A DNA stretch of 64,000 bases, from contig JBCCIP010000008.1 in NCBI GenBank assembly GCA_039111475.1, positions 79,449 to 143,448 on the forward strand. The letters run 5' to 3'. Below the pieces are notes generated by a model. It was given only the letters and a program-made list of their open reading frames with translations, made no database searches and was not told the DNA's origin. Positions 26,722 to 34,789 of this stretch are shown piece after piece. The position numbers and the translations under genes are program-made. The DNA comes from JAUIET01 sp039111475. Lineage in GTDB: Bacteria; Pseudomonadota; Gammaproteobacteria; Pseudomonadales; JAUIET01. Positions within the stretch are counted from its first letter, which is position 1, and each line of letters begins with the position of its first letter.

Positions 26722-28077
26722 ATGACTGATAAGACGCCAAACCATCCGCCACGCGCTATGCGCTGTCCGATATCTTTGGACGATGTAGACCTGTTTGCGC
26801 CGGGTAGTCAGGAGCATTGGTACGAGGCGTATCCCATATTGCACGAGCACGCACCGTTGCTGGTGTTACCCGGCGAGGGCATTGATGGCAAAAGCGATGC
26901 GTTTGTGCTGAATAACTACCAAGATATTTTGCAAGTGGTTAAAGACCCGCAGCGCTTTACCCCAGTAATGAGCGCGCTGGCCGATGATTTACAGGAAAAA
27001 CTGGATCGCGGCGAAGTGCCGGCTCAGGATGCGTCGCGTTTTGATTTGGCATTAGACTCGGTACGAACACTGCGACCGACCATCGAACTTTGGCGCTCAC
27101 ATCGAAAAGAACTCACTGACCCCTGGGTAGGGCCGGGTGCACAACGACACCAGGCAATGATTGAGCAAGTGTGTGATGAGCTTATAGATCACTGGGTACA
27201 CCGAGACGACGGTGACGGCATGGGCACAGTTGAATTCATCAAGGAGTTTGCGAGACCGCTACCGCAACTAGTGATGGCCAACGTACTGGGTTTTCCGCAA
27301 CAAGACATTCCCAAACTTGCCGAATGGGGTTCTGCGCAAGTAATGCAATACGTGATTGGTAAAGGGCACCGCAATATTTTGAGCGCAGAACACGCGGCCC
27401 TGCAGGCTCAGAGGCTTACAGGTTTTGCTGATTACCTGGCAGAGCAAGTCAGGCAAAAAAGAGCAAACCCGCAAGACGATATGATCAGCGCATTAACCCA
27501 ACAACATTATCAAGCGCTGGACCGCAAGCTAAGCGACGAAGAAGTGTACGGAATCGTGTACTTCATGATTCTGGGTGGCCTTGAAACCACCCAGTATGCA
27601 ATAGAGGAAGAAGCGCAGCTGCTCTGCGACGAACCGCGGGTATTTGCGCAGCTTAAATCGCAACCCGAAAAAATTCGTGCGTTTACTGAAGAGGCCATGA
27701 GGCTGCGAGCACCTACCCAGGGCCTGTCGACACGACTGACAACACGCGACGAAAAGTTTCAGGGTATTCACGTGCCAGCGGGTTCCTTACTGCACATTCG
27801 ATTCGGAGCGGGCAACGTAGACCCCAATCAGTACGAATGCCCTCACACACTGAACTTGGAAAGAAAATCGCTGGGCAACCATCTAACGTTTTCTCAAGGC
27901 CCACGCACCTGCCCAGGTGCAGGAATATCCCGGCTGGAGCAAGTGATCGCCTGGCAGAAATTAACCCAGCGGCTCGACGTTCTTGAGTACGCCGAGGGCA
28001 ATAGCTTCGAGCATCAACCCGGAATCATGCTGGGTACGCTGAACTTAACACTGCGCTTTCGAAAAACAGCCGTATAA
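26722..28077 (+). CDS. Cytochrome P450
   Basis: 451 residues, soluble bacterial type with no membrane anchor. The oxygen-activation helix has GGLETTQ, the K-helix has EEAMRLR (ExxR), and the heme-binding loop is FSQGPRTCPGAG with Cys about 397 as thiolate ligand. It diverges from the GPH transporter gene, with about 190 bases between them, and is followed by an ABM-domain gene on the same strand. No ferredoxin or ferredoxin reductase gene is in the window, so electrons must come from elsewhere. The substrate is unknown. Confidence 0.94.
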   Translation: MTDKTPNHPPRAMRCPISLDDVDLFAPGSQEHWYEAYPILHEHAPLLVLPGEGIDGKSDAFVLNNYQDILQVVKDPQRFTPVMSALADDLQEKLDRGEVPAQDASRFDLALDSVRTLRPTIELWRSHRKELTDPWVGPGAQRHQAMIEQVCDELIDHWVHRDDGDGMGTVEFIKEFARPLPQLVMANVLGFPQQDIPKLAEWGSAQVMQYVIGKGHRNILSAEHAALQAQRLTGFADYLAEQVRQKRANPQDDMISALTQQHYQALDRKLSDEEVYGIVYFMILGGLETTQYAIEEEAQLLCDEPRVFAQLKSQPEKIRAFTEEAMRLRAPTQGLSTRLTTRDEKFQGIHVPAGSLLHIRFGAGNVDPNQYECPHTLNLERKSLGNHLTFSQGPRTCPGAGISRLEQVIAWQKLTQRLDVLEYAEGNSFEHQPGIMLGTLNLTLRFRKTAV

Positions 28078-28101
28078 ATAACCGGATGGAGTAACACGAT
28101 A

Positions 28102-28521
28102 ATGAGTACGTTATTGGCAAAGATTCAGATACATGCAGGCAAAGAAAGCGAGTTTGAATCGGTCATGGCTTATATGTATGAAGAGACCCATGGCAAAGAG
28201 GCAAACAGCGTGTTGCGCTATGAGTACTGGCGCGGACAGCAGCCTAACTTTTACTACTGTCTGTTATCGTTTGCTGACAACGTGTCTTTCTGGCGGCACC
28301 AGGCCAGTGATCATCATGAAGGGGAAATGGAACGGTTTATCGCCTGCATTGCCAGCCTGGATCTAGAGACCGTTGATCCTGTTCAACAGGCTTCGCCACT
28401 GCCGCCCACCGTTGAAGGAGACACGCCGGCCAGCGAATCAGCGGCTGTGCAACAGCAGGCGTCGCAGTTTCCCATTACAGAAGCCACTTGGTGGGCTGCG
28501 GTCAGGCAGGCTATTGCGTAA
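28102..28521 (+). CDS. Dimeric alpha/beta-barrel protein, antibiotic biosynthesis monooxygenase (ABM) type
   Basis: 139 residues. The first 90 match a small ferredoxin-like ABM/EthD fold: LLAKIQIHAGKESEFESVM, then VLRYEYWRGQQPNFYYCLLSF and FWRHQASDHHEGEM. The rest is a low-complexity linker (PLPPTVEGDTPASESA) and a short C-terminal helix. A GGAG site precedes the ATG, and the gene starts 24 bases after the P450, so the two are co-transcribed. ABM proteins can be cofactor-free oxygenases or accessory proteins to oxidative pathways. It is convergent with the selenoprotein gene. Confidence 0.78.
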   Translation: MSTLLAKIQIHAGKESEFESVMAYMYEETHGKEANSVLRYEYWRGQQPNFYYCLLSFADNVSFWRHQASDHHEGEMERFIACIASLDLETVDPVQQASPLPPTVEGDTPASESAAVQQQASQFPITEATWWAAVRQAIA

Positions 28522-28529
28522 CTAAGAAC

Positions 28530-29669
28530 CTATGCTTCGATATCAAGCGGTCGGTAATAGTCCTTACCTTCGCTGATGTATTCGCCCCGCAGCTTCATAA
28601 AACTCTCACCGGCCGAGCCTTCCTCTGACAGAGTCAGGTTTTGCCGAAAGTAGTTGATGCTCTCAGGATGAAGCTCGCGCGCCATTTCCCAATACTGCTC
28701 GGCCTTGTCACTGTGTCCGTGTGAGCGGAACACATTGGCCAGCTTAAATGCGGCATCAGCCAACAGTTGGTCGCGCGTGAATTGGCGTATATTGCCGGTA
28801 ACGGTTTCAGCGGATTGAACATGAACACTGTCTGCGCCATTGGCTATCCAATCCCGTAGCGCTGGCGAATACACATCAGTACCAAACGTTATTGATTGTT
28901 CACCTTCACCAATTTCATGCAGCTGTGCGTACGTGCCTTCATCAATACGCACTATGCGACCTTGCTCGTCTATCCAGGCGGCGGAAGGTACGTTGATAAA
29001 GTTAAACGCGCTACTGATGACATGGTCTTGATCAACCACTTGGATATAAGTGGCATTCGCTGCATCAAATATGGGGCCCGCAACGGCTTCACCACCCGTA
29101 TCTTGCGCGGCACTGAGAATAACAAAGCTTGGGTCGTTTATTTCTTCGTAAATACGTTGCCACACGGACACGTCAAGAAAGCAGCCTCACCACGAAGACC
29201 AGGTTACTATCAGGGCTTTCTTACCTTTCAGATCGGCTAATTCAACCACCTGACCTTGGCGATCGGTGACTTTAAACTCCGGCGCCATCGCATTGGTCAT
29301 CATGTTGTCGCGACGCGATGGTACTTCTGCAAAACTCCACACCCTGGCGCCAGAATCTGCTACATAAGGCTGGTCAATTAAATCCGCAAATGCAGTAAGG
29401 TCGAACCAGGTTTTGCCTGCTTGCTGAACAAACAGTGACTCACTGACCGGCACACATAAATCTTCATAACACGCGCCCTGCGGCTTTAGCGTGAAACCAT
29501 TGATTGAGCTTAGATCTTCTGGGTTGATCAACAGGCCCTCACCCTGCCCAGTCTCGGTCAGTGTGATCGTGCGGCCCGCACACAACACGGTTGCGCTGCC
29601 GTCTGCGTGAAGCGGTGTTTCCTCGAACGGGTGTCGAAGATGCGGATAAGCCATCATTGCATCAGCCAT
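28530..29669 (-). CDS. Thioredoxin-like selenoprotein with in-frame UGA (WSSW-U-G-C motif)
   Basis: Two open frames, 29669-29190 and 29186-28530, lie in the same reading frame and are separated by a single TGA at 29187-29189. The TGA falls where a redoxin has its active-site cysteine: KALIVTWSSW, TGA, GCFLDVSVWQR. Read as selenocysteine the product has 379 residues with Sec at 161 and Cys at 163. Features before it (APEFKVTDRQGQVVELADLKGK) and after it (FNFINVPSAAWIDEQGRIVR) are those of ResA/TlpA-like proteins. The C-terminal third is helical, TPR-like. The start ATG at 29669 has a GAAGGA site. There is no signal peptide. It is the last gene of the sulfotransferase/racemase/DMGDH unit. A nonsense pseudogene is the alternative, but both halves are otherwise intact. 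Confidence 0.82.
29164..29173 (-). promoter_or_regulatory. Candidate SECIS hairpin downstream of the UGA
   Basis: On the minus strand ACG and CGT pair around the loop TGTC, which begins 17 bases after the UGA and has G at its second position. That position suits a bacterial SECIS. The stem is short (3 bp, with TTG/CAA able to extend it past a bulge), so this is only a candidate. Confidence 0.3.
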
Positions 29670-30040
29670 GGGGTTTTCCTTCTTTGCAGCTATATGAGTG
29701 GAGGCATTCCCCCTCATCGTTCACTGATAGTAACGCGATAAGCATCAGGGAGAAAGCCCTTACGTGTTTTACTACAGTGTTCTGCCGCCTATCAAGCGCG
29801 CAGCCTTACTCAATGCACATCGGCTCCTTGACGCCGAAGCGGTGTGCAGCTGCGATTTGCAATGGAGCCAACGCAAGAGAGGGTCTCAATCTGGATTGCC
29901 AATGGGCTTGCGCCAACCGGGTAACAACACAAAGTCCAAGGCGCTGCGAAAACAGTGTAAGGCTTGGTGAGAAAACGCAACCGTTATTCTGGCGCGCTCC
30001 AGAGTCTGTAGGGATTATTGCCGCAGAAAGAAAAAACCCT
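29670..30040. other. Gap of about 370 bases between the sulfotransferase-like and selenoprotein genes
   Basis: No convincing gene or RNA is visible. Small open frames here have no recognisable motifs. The part next to 29669 holds the ribosome site of the selenoprotein gene. A separate promoter for that gene may lie in this gap. Confidence 0.5.
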
Positions 30041-30778
30041 CTACGCAATTCGGTGCTGATGCAACTGTTGGTAATGCGGCAAAAACGAGTCGTACATTGC
30101 CTGCAGCCAATCAGGCGCTGAGCGAATATCTACCTCTTTTCGAGGTTGCGCTTTAAGACCGGTTGAGTTCTTTAAATTGCGATGCCATACGCCTTCCCGG
30201 TCATACCACAACACCTCTGAGCGTTCACCGGGCTCCCATGACAGCGCATCTGGAATGAATTCCACGCCAATTGCAGTGCAGTACGCGGCAACAATTCCCT
30301 CAGGATTCTCCAACAGATCGTCACTGTCAATCACGGGTGGTGCATGGCCAAGCGTGTCGCAGAGTTTGTCGAACAACTGTCGCTGTTCAACAAAGCCTAT
30401 TTCCCTTGGCGTAAATTCCTGCCAATTTTGATTTACCGAGGTTAGCACTTTTGCGGGATCGCGAATCAGGAAGCTGTGCTCGAACCTGCCCAGAAATTCT
30501 TCACTCCACAGGTGATCGGTAAACTGCGGCATGTCTTTGGAAAATACCGGCTTGGTCTTGGCCGCCGTCAGTAAATCGTTCAGCACACCATCGTAGTTTA
30601 AGCCGGGCTTTCGCGGGCTGTCTGCGTTCAGCCTGGGCCACAAGGCGTCATCGCCCTGATACCAGGCCTCACCAAAAGGTTCGTGAAAACACGTCATGTC
30701 GCCACGCATGCGCATCATCCATTCGAAGGCCGTAGAGGTTGAGCGTGGTGTTGCCCATAAAACGTAAATGGGATTCAA
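30041..30778 (-). CDS. Sulfotransferase-like P-loop protein
   Basis: 245 residues. The N-terminus VLWATPRSTSTAFEWMM is the PAPS 5'-phosphosulfate-binding loop of sulfotransferases, and SFLIRDPAKVLTSV contains the 3'-phosphate-binding RDP...S motif. Bacterial proteins of this type are usually annotated as sulfotransferase family; true sulfuryl transfer is not proven. It overlaps the upstream racemase-fold gene by 4 nt (ATGA), so it is translationally coupled to it and presumably works on the same pathway. Confidence 0.82.
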   Translation of the reverse strand: MNPIYVLWATPRSTSTAFEWMMRMRGDMTCFHEPFGEAWYQGDDALWPRLNADSPRKPGLNYDGVLNDLLTAAKTKPVFSKDMPQFTDHLWSEEFLGRFEHSFLIRDPAKVLTSVNQNWQEFTPREIGFVEQRQLFDKLCDTLGHAPPVIDSDDLLENPEGIVAAYCTAIGVEFIPDALSWEPGERSEVLWYDREGVWHRNLKNSTGLKAQPRKEVDIRSAPDWLQAMYDSFLPHYQQLHQHRIA

Positions 30779-31626
30779 GCGCTTGCTCTATTCGCGTGTG
30801 GCAAGGTGGACATAAGCCTCCCCAGTGGTGTGATTGGTCCAAGCCCCAACGATTTGAAAATACGCCAATACAAGGCACTGTCTGAAGACACAATGGGTTT
30901 GCCCACCAACGCCTCCAACTCTGCTTCCAGTGACACCATGCGCTGCGGTATGCCGTCGCTGCGGCGAAAGTTAGGCATGCCGTTAACCACATAGGCATCA
31001 ACGTCTGGCGCTAACTCCGCCATTTTCTGCATGGAGAGGGCGGCAAGCTCCTCAGGGAAAATCCAGGTGAGATCATTTACTTCCTGTTGCGATTTGTAAA
31101 ACCCAAGGTCTACAAAGTTGCCTACATAAACTAGATCAAAACCTGCCTGCCTGAGAAAGCGCGCTATACCATCGCGCCAATCCGGCCAGTAATACACGGC
31201 ATTGAGTGCTATCTTTTCCGCACCCAGCTCGCGAAGACCTTCAACCAGACACATACCCGCCATATGAAACGGTGTTTCATAGGTATCGCTGATCCGATCG
31301 CACATTTGACGAATGTCGTCTGGTGTCGTGCCGCTGGCATGCACCCAGTTTGTGCCCACCTGGCCGCACACATCGGCCCCGTTATTGGCCATGCACTCAA
31401 CAAATTCTTCCAGTAGATGAAAGTTGTTTACGCGTTGTGACAATTCGTGCGCGTAACCTGGCGCGTGTAACATGCGGCCATGTGCCCCTACGGAATCTGG
31501 CGCTATGCGCAAGAAATCACTGGGTGCTGCGTCAAAATCGTAGGGCGGTGACGTAAAACCAACCTGAGCAGGAAAAATCTTATTGCTCTTTTCGTACCAG
31601 CGTTCCGGCTTTTTGTAATCAGGCAT
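30775..31626 (-). CDS. Asp/Glu racemase - maleate isomerase - arylmalonate decarboxylase fold protein lacking the usual cysteines
   Basis: 283 residues. The two-domain pattern is visible: RIAPDSVGAHGRM, CGQVGTNWVHASG, LREL-GAEKIALNAVYY, then YVVNGMPNFRRSDG and GKPIVSSDSALYW. These align with arylmalonate decarboxylase and maleate isomerase blocks. In those enzymes one or two catalytic Cys sit in the GTxx loop and in the LLSCGG-like loop. Here those places read GTNW and NGMPN, with no Cys. It may therefore be a decarboxylase, lyase or binding protein with other chemistry. It overlaps the DMGDH-like gene upstream by 8 nt. Confidence 0.7.
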   Translation of the reverse strand: MPDYKKPERWYEKSNKIFPAQVGFTSPPYDFDAAPSDFLRIAPDSVGAHGRMLHAPGYAHELSQRVNNFHLLEEFVECMANNGADVCGQVGTNWVHASGTTPDDIRQMCDRISDTYETPFHMAGMCLVEGLRELGAEKIALNAVYYWPDWRDGIARFLRQAGFDLVYVGNFVDLGFYKSQQEVNDLTWIFPEELAALSMQKMAELAPDVDAYVVNGMPNFRRSDGIPQRMVSLEAELEALVGKPIVSSDSALYWRIFKSLGLGPITPLGRLMSTLPHANRASA

Positions 31627-34051
31627 AGCTGTGTCTCAGTCGAGTGTTTTCGGGATCGTAGGGCGCAGAGCTTAGCAGTGTGGCTGGCACAAGATCACCA
31701 AGCAAGGATATCTGGCAAGCAGCGGCCTCAGCAGTATCGTTTTCCAGCGCTGCCAATGCAGAGCAAGCAATAAATGCAATCACCAGGCTTTTCTTAACAG
31801 TGTGGCCAAAGCCCGCGGACGTAACCGAACCGATCACCTGGCCTTTATACAAAACCGCTTCGCCACCCAGGCATTCCGTCTGCGCGTTCTCAATCGCCAA
31901 CAAAGCGATGTGCGACCGTATTTCGCGAGTCATTAGCGCTTTTTTACCAACAAAGTCTTTATCAAGTTTCACAAAGCGCATCTGCTGTACTTCATGTGGG
32001 GATACATCGTTAGTGAGCTCGTGGCCACCACGATAAAACTTCTCCAGCCGTAAACTGTCCAGCGCCGCAGAGCCAAAGACCCCAATACTGTGCGACTGGC
32101 CCGCTTGCCATAATGCGTCCCAGACCCTGCTCATGGAATCCATTGGGCAGTGAAGCTCCCAGGCCAATTCACCAGTGAATGACATTCTTAACGCCAAGCA
32201 TTCGCTGCCAGCAACTTCAATGAGTTGTGCGCGCAACCAGGGAAACGACTTATCATCCAGCGCATTTTGGGTACACTGACGTAACACCGCTGGAGCGTTA
32301 GGCCCGGCGATAGTGATAATTCCAACTTCATCAGTGACGTTTTTGATTGAGCATTCCGCCATGCCAACATCAGAATGCAGAGTAATCCAATCCCACACCC
32401 GACGCTCAGAAGGCGCACCTGTAACCAAGTAAAAGCAGCCCGATTCAGTGCAGGCAATTGTTGCCTCGCCTTCAATCGTGCCGCGTTCATTTAGCAATAA
32501 TGTCAAACAGGTGCGACCTGGCGATGGTGCTCGGTTTGCGCATACCTCATTCAGAAACGCTTCGGCACCCACGCCTTCGATTTCGAATTTCGCGAAGGCC
32601 GAAAAATCGCCGATAGCCACGTTTTCTCTAACACTTTGGCATTCTGTCTGAACCTGTTGAAATACAGACTCAGTTCTTCGCCAACTCATGGGTTCGGTTG
32701 CCGTGTACAGCCGCGGGCGTTCCCAGCCACCGGCCTCCTCAAACAAGGCCCCCAACGCCGCAGTTTGCGCATGCACGCCTGACTGCTTTTTCGATCGCGC
32801 CGCTAGACGTTGATGCTGCGGATAGGGCATGGCCTGGCGCAGAGTATAGTCTTCTATGGCGCGCACTTTGGAAAATTCGGCGTTGGCCCATATGCCGAAA
32901 CGACGCGGGTCGAACGCACGGGTAGACCATTCGCTTGCACCATGCACCATCCACTGTGCCAACGATTTACCGGCGCCCGGCCCCCATGCTATGCCAACCG
33001 TTGCACCGCAGGCCAACCAGTAGTTTTTTAAGTCTGGCGCCGGCCCTAGAAGCATGGCGCCATCGGGCGTATAAGTGATACCGCCGTTAACGATCTGCTT
33101 AATTCCCAGGTGTTCAAGCGAAGGACAGCGTTCAAAACAGTTGGTCAACCAGGGGCTAATGCCGTCGAGATTCGGTTCAAACAATTCATTCGCAGAAGTC
33201 CATGGGCAGCCATCTAGCCACACTGGCTGTGGCGCCTGTTTGTCATACAGCCCAATTAACACAGAGTTCTGTTCCGCGCGAATGTAACCGCAGAAATAAT
33301 CGTCGCGCGTGACAGGTATCTCGTGCGACATGGTAGCCAGTTCGGGCACCGTATCTGTAATCACATAATGATGCTGTAAAGTAGTGATTGGTAGATCCAG
33401 GCCAGAAAATTGCCCGATCTGCCGCGCATGATACCCACCGGCATTCACCACATGCTCACAGATTACCGTGCCTTTCTCAGTACTGACTTGCCACTCACCA
33501 TTCGCCAGCTGCTGCACATTGTTAACCAGACACTGGCGTTCAACGTGTGCGCCCAGCAAACGTGCGCCTTTGATCATTGCGTTGCATGTACCAGCAGGGT
33601 CAACGTGGCCGTCATCCGGGGTATAGATGGCACCCAGCGCACCGGCCCGACCTACATCGTAAAGAGGATTTAACTCGGCAACTTCGGCGGCACTGATGAT
33701 GTGTGCTTCTTGCTTGCGCGCAATAATCGCGTCTCGAACATGGTTTATCCAATCCATATGTTCAGCCGAGGTTGCAACCCGCAACGAACCGCATCCATGG
33801 TAGCTAACAGACTGGTCGGTTTCCTGCTCTATGCGCGTGTAAAGATCAATTGCATAATCGTGCATGGCGCCCAGCGTATAGCTGCCAATCATTCGGCTGA
33901 CAAGACCGGCCGCATGCCAGGTAGCACCCGAGGTCAGCTCCGCTTTTTCGATCAGCAGGCAATCAGTCCAACCTTCTTTCGCGAGATGATACAAAACGCC
34001 GGCGCCCATATTGCCGCCGCCAATCACAACCACCCTTGCGTGCGATTGCAT
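31619..34051 (-). CDS. FAD-dependent oxidoreductase fused to GcvT domain, dimethylglycine/sarcosine dehydrogenase-like
   Basis: 810 residues. The N-terminal DAO-type FAD domain opens VVVIGGGNMGAGVLYHLA and has SGATWHAAGL, where the His (about residue 46) carries covalent FAD in dimethylglycine dehydrogenase. The C-terminal half is the aminomethyltransferase (GcvT) fold, which passes the released one-carbon unit to tetrahydrofolate (FAKFEIEGVGAEAFLNEV, SAALDSLRLEKFYRGGHEL). It should oxidise a secondary or tertiary N-methylamine. It lies just downstream of an XRE-cupin regulator and near a Rieske demethylase-like gene, which supports stepwise N-demethylation. Confidence 0.9.
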   Translation of the reverse strand: MQSHARVVVIGGGNMGAGVLYHLAKEGWTDCLLIEKAELTSGATWHAAGLVSRMIGSYTLGAMHDYAIDLYTRIEQETDQSVSYHGCGSLRVATSAEHMDWINHVRDAIIARKQEAHIISAAEVAELNPLYDVGRAGALGAIYTPDDGHVDPAGTCNAMIKGARLLGAHVERQCLVNNVQQLANGEWQVSTEKGTVICEHVVNAGGYHARQIGQFSGLDLPITTLQHHYVITDTVPELATMSHEIPVTRDDYFCGYIRAEQNSVLIGLYDKQAPQPVWLDGCPWTSANELFEPNLDGISPWLTNCFERCPSLEHLGIKQIVNGGITYTPDGAMLLGPAPDLKNYWLACGATVGIAWGPGAGKSLAQWMVHGASEWSTRAFDPRRFGIWANAEFSKVRAIEDYTLRQAMPYPQHQRLAARSKKQSGVHAQTAALGALFEEAGGWERPRLYTATEPMSWRRTESVFQQVQTECQSVRENVAIGDFSAFAKFEIEGVGAEAFLNEVCANRAPSPGRTCLTLLLNERGTIEGEATIACTESGCFYLVTGAPSERRVWDWITLHSDVGMAECSIKNVTDEVGIITIAGPNAPAVLRQCTQNALDDKSFPWLRAQLIEVAGSECLALRMSFTGELAWELHCPMDSMSRVWDALWQAGQSHSIGVFGSAALDSLRLEKFYRGGHELTNDVSPHEVQQMRFVKLDKDFVGKKALMTREIRSHIALLAIENAQTECLGGEAVLYKGQVIGSVTSAGFGHTVKKSLVIAFIACSALAALENDTAEAAACQISLLGDLVPATLLSSAPYDPENTRLRHSYA

Positions 34052-34065
34052 TTAGGCTTGCTCTC

Positions 34066-34737
34066 TCAATGCCCGCTGCCCAGAGTAATAGGTGTGTTGG
34101 CCCAAATAATTACGGCGTCCACGTCGCCTGTGTTGAGGTAAGTGTGCGGAATACTGGCGGAAAAGGAGAAACTGTCACCGGTTTCAAGCTGGAAATCACG
34201 GTCACCCAACGTTAATTGCACGGTGCCTTCCAACACCAGGCCCGCTTCTTCTCCTTCGTGCGTGTATACCTCATCACCACTACTGCCACCGGGTATATAG
34301 CGCGACATACCCAGAGCGAGCTGGCCATCAAGATTTGCCGACAACAAGTGGTCTTCAAAACCCATGTAGTCGGTGGACGCCACGTCAGAATACCTAAGCC
34401 GGCGCCTGCGGTTAGCACGAACAATATAAGGGCGCTCGTCGGCTGGTGCCGGGCCGTCCGATTGAAAAAACCAGCCAATGGGAACGTTCAGTACGGCGGC
34501 TATGTCCTGCAATGCCGTGACCGAAGGGCGCGCCAGTCCGCGTTCAATCTTTGACAGAAAACTAACCGACTTGCCCGACAGTTCGGCCATTTCCTGCAAG
34601 GTGTAGTTGTGCGCCTTTCGTAAATCACGCAGCTCTTTGCCCAGTCGCTCCAGTTCGGCTTGTGCCGCCTCGGAGCTTCCAGTACCCGCAACGCTACGTT
34701 GGGAAATCCCTGAATAGGTCTTTTTCTTGACTTTCAT
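34066..34737 (-). CDS. XRE-family transcriptional regulator with C-terminal cupin sensor
   Basis: About 223 residues from the ATG at 34737 (MKVKKKTYSG). The helix-turn-helix region reads LGKELRDLRKAHNYTLQEMA then SGKSVSFLSKIERGLARPSV. The cupin_2 domain follows (GDEVYTHEGEEAGLVLEGTV, LETGDSFSFSASIPHTY) and probably binds the pathway compound. A longer frame to 34791 would overlap the divergent Rieske gene and is less likely. It is the first gene of the DMGDH / racemase-fold / sulfotransferase unit and probably controls both that unit and the Rieske gene. Confidence 0.9.
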   Translation of the reverse strand: MKVKKKTYSGISQRSVAGTGSSEAAQAELERLGKELRDLRKAHNYTLQEMAELSGKSVSFLSKIERGLARPSVTALQDIAAVLNVPIGWFFQSDGPAPADERPYIVRANRRRRLRYSDVASTDYMGFEDHLLSANLDGQLALGMSRYIPGGSSGDEVYTHEGEEAGLVLEGTVQLTLGDRDFQLETGDSFSFSASIPHTYLNTGDVDAVIIWANTPITLGSGH

Positions 34738-34789
34738 GAAAATAATGACATCATATTTTTCATAAAAAGGCAATATATCAAACATAAAC
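34738..34789. promoter_or_regulatory. Divergent promoter/operator between XRE-cupin and Rieske genes
   Basis: Only 52 AT-rich bases separate the two start codons, so both promoters and the operator must fit here or run into the genes. An ATGA-CA-TCAT inverted repeat at 34745-34754 is the clearest symmetric site. Assignment to the XRE-cupin protein is inference. Confidence 0.45.

Noticed and set aside
28530..29717. Two separate genes, or a nonsense pseudogene
   Set aside because: Both halves share one frame, the UGA falls exactly on a redox active-site position, and the second half has no ribosome site or start near its front. A selenoprotein explains this better, although a pseudogene is not excluded.
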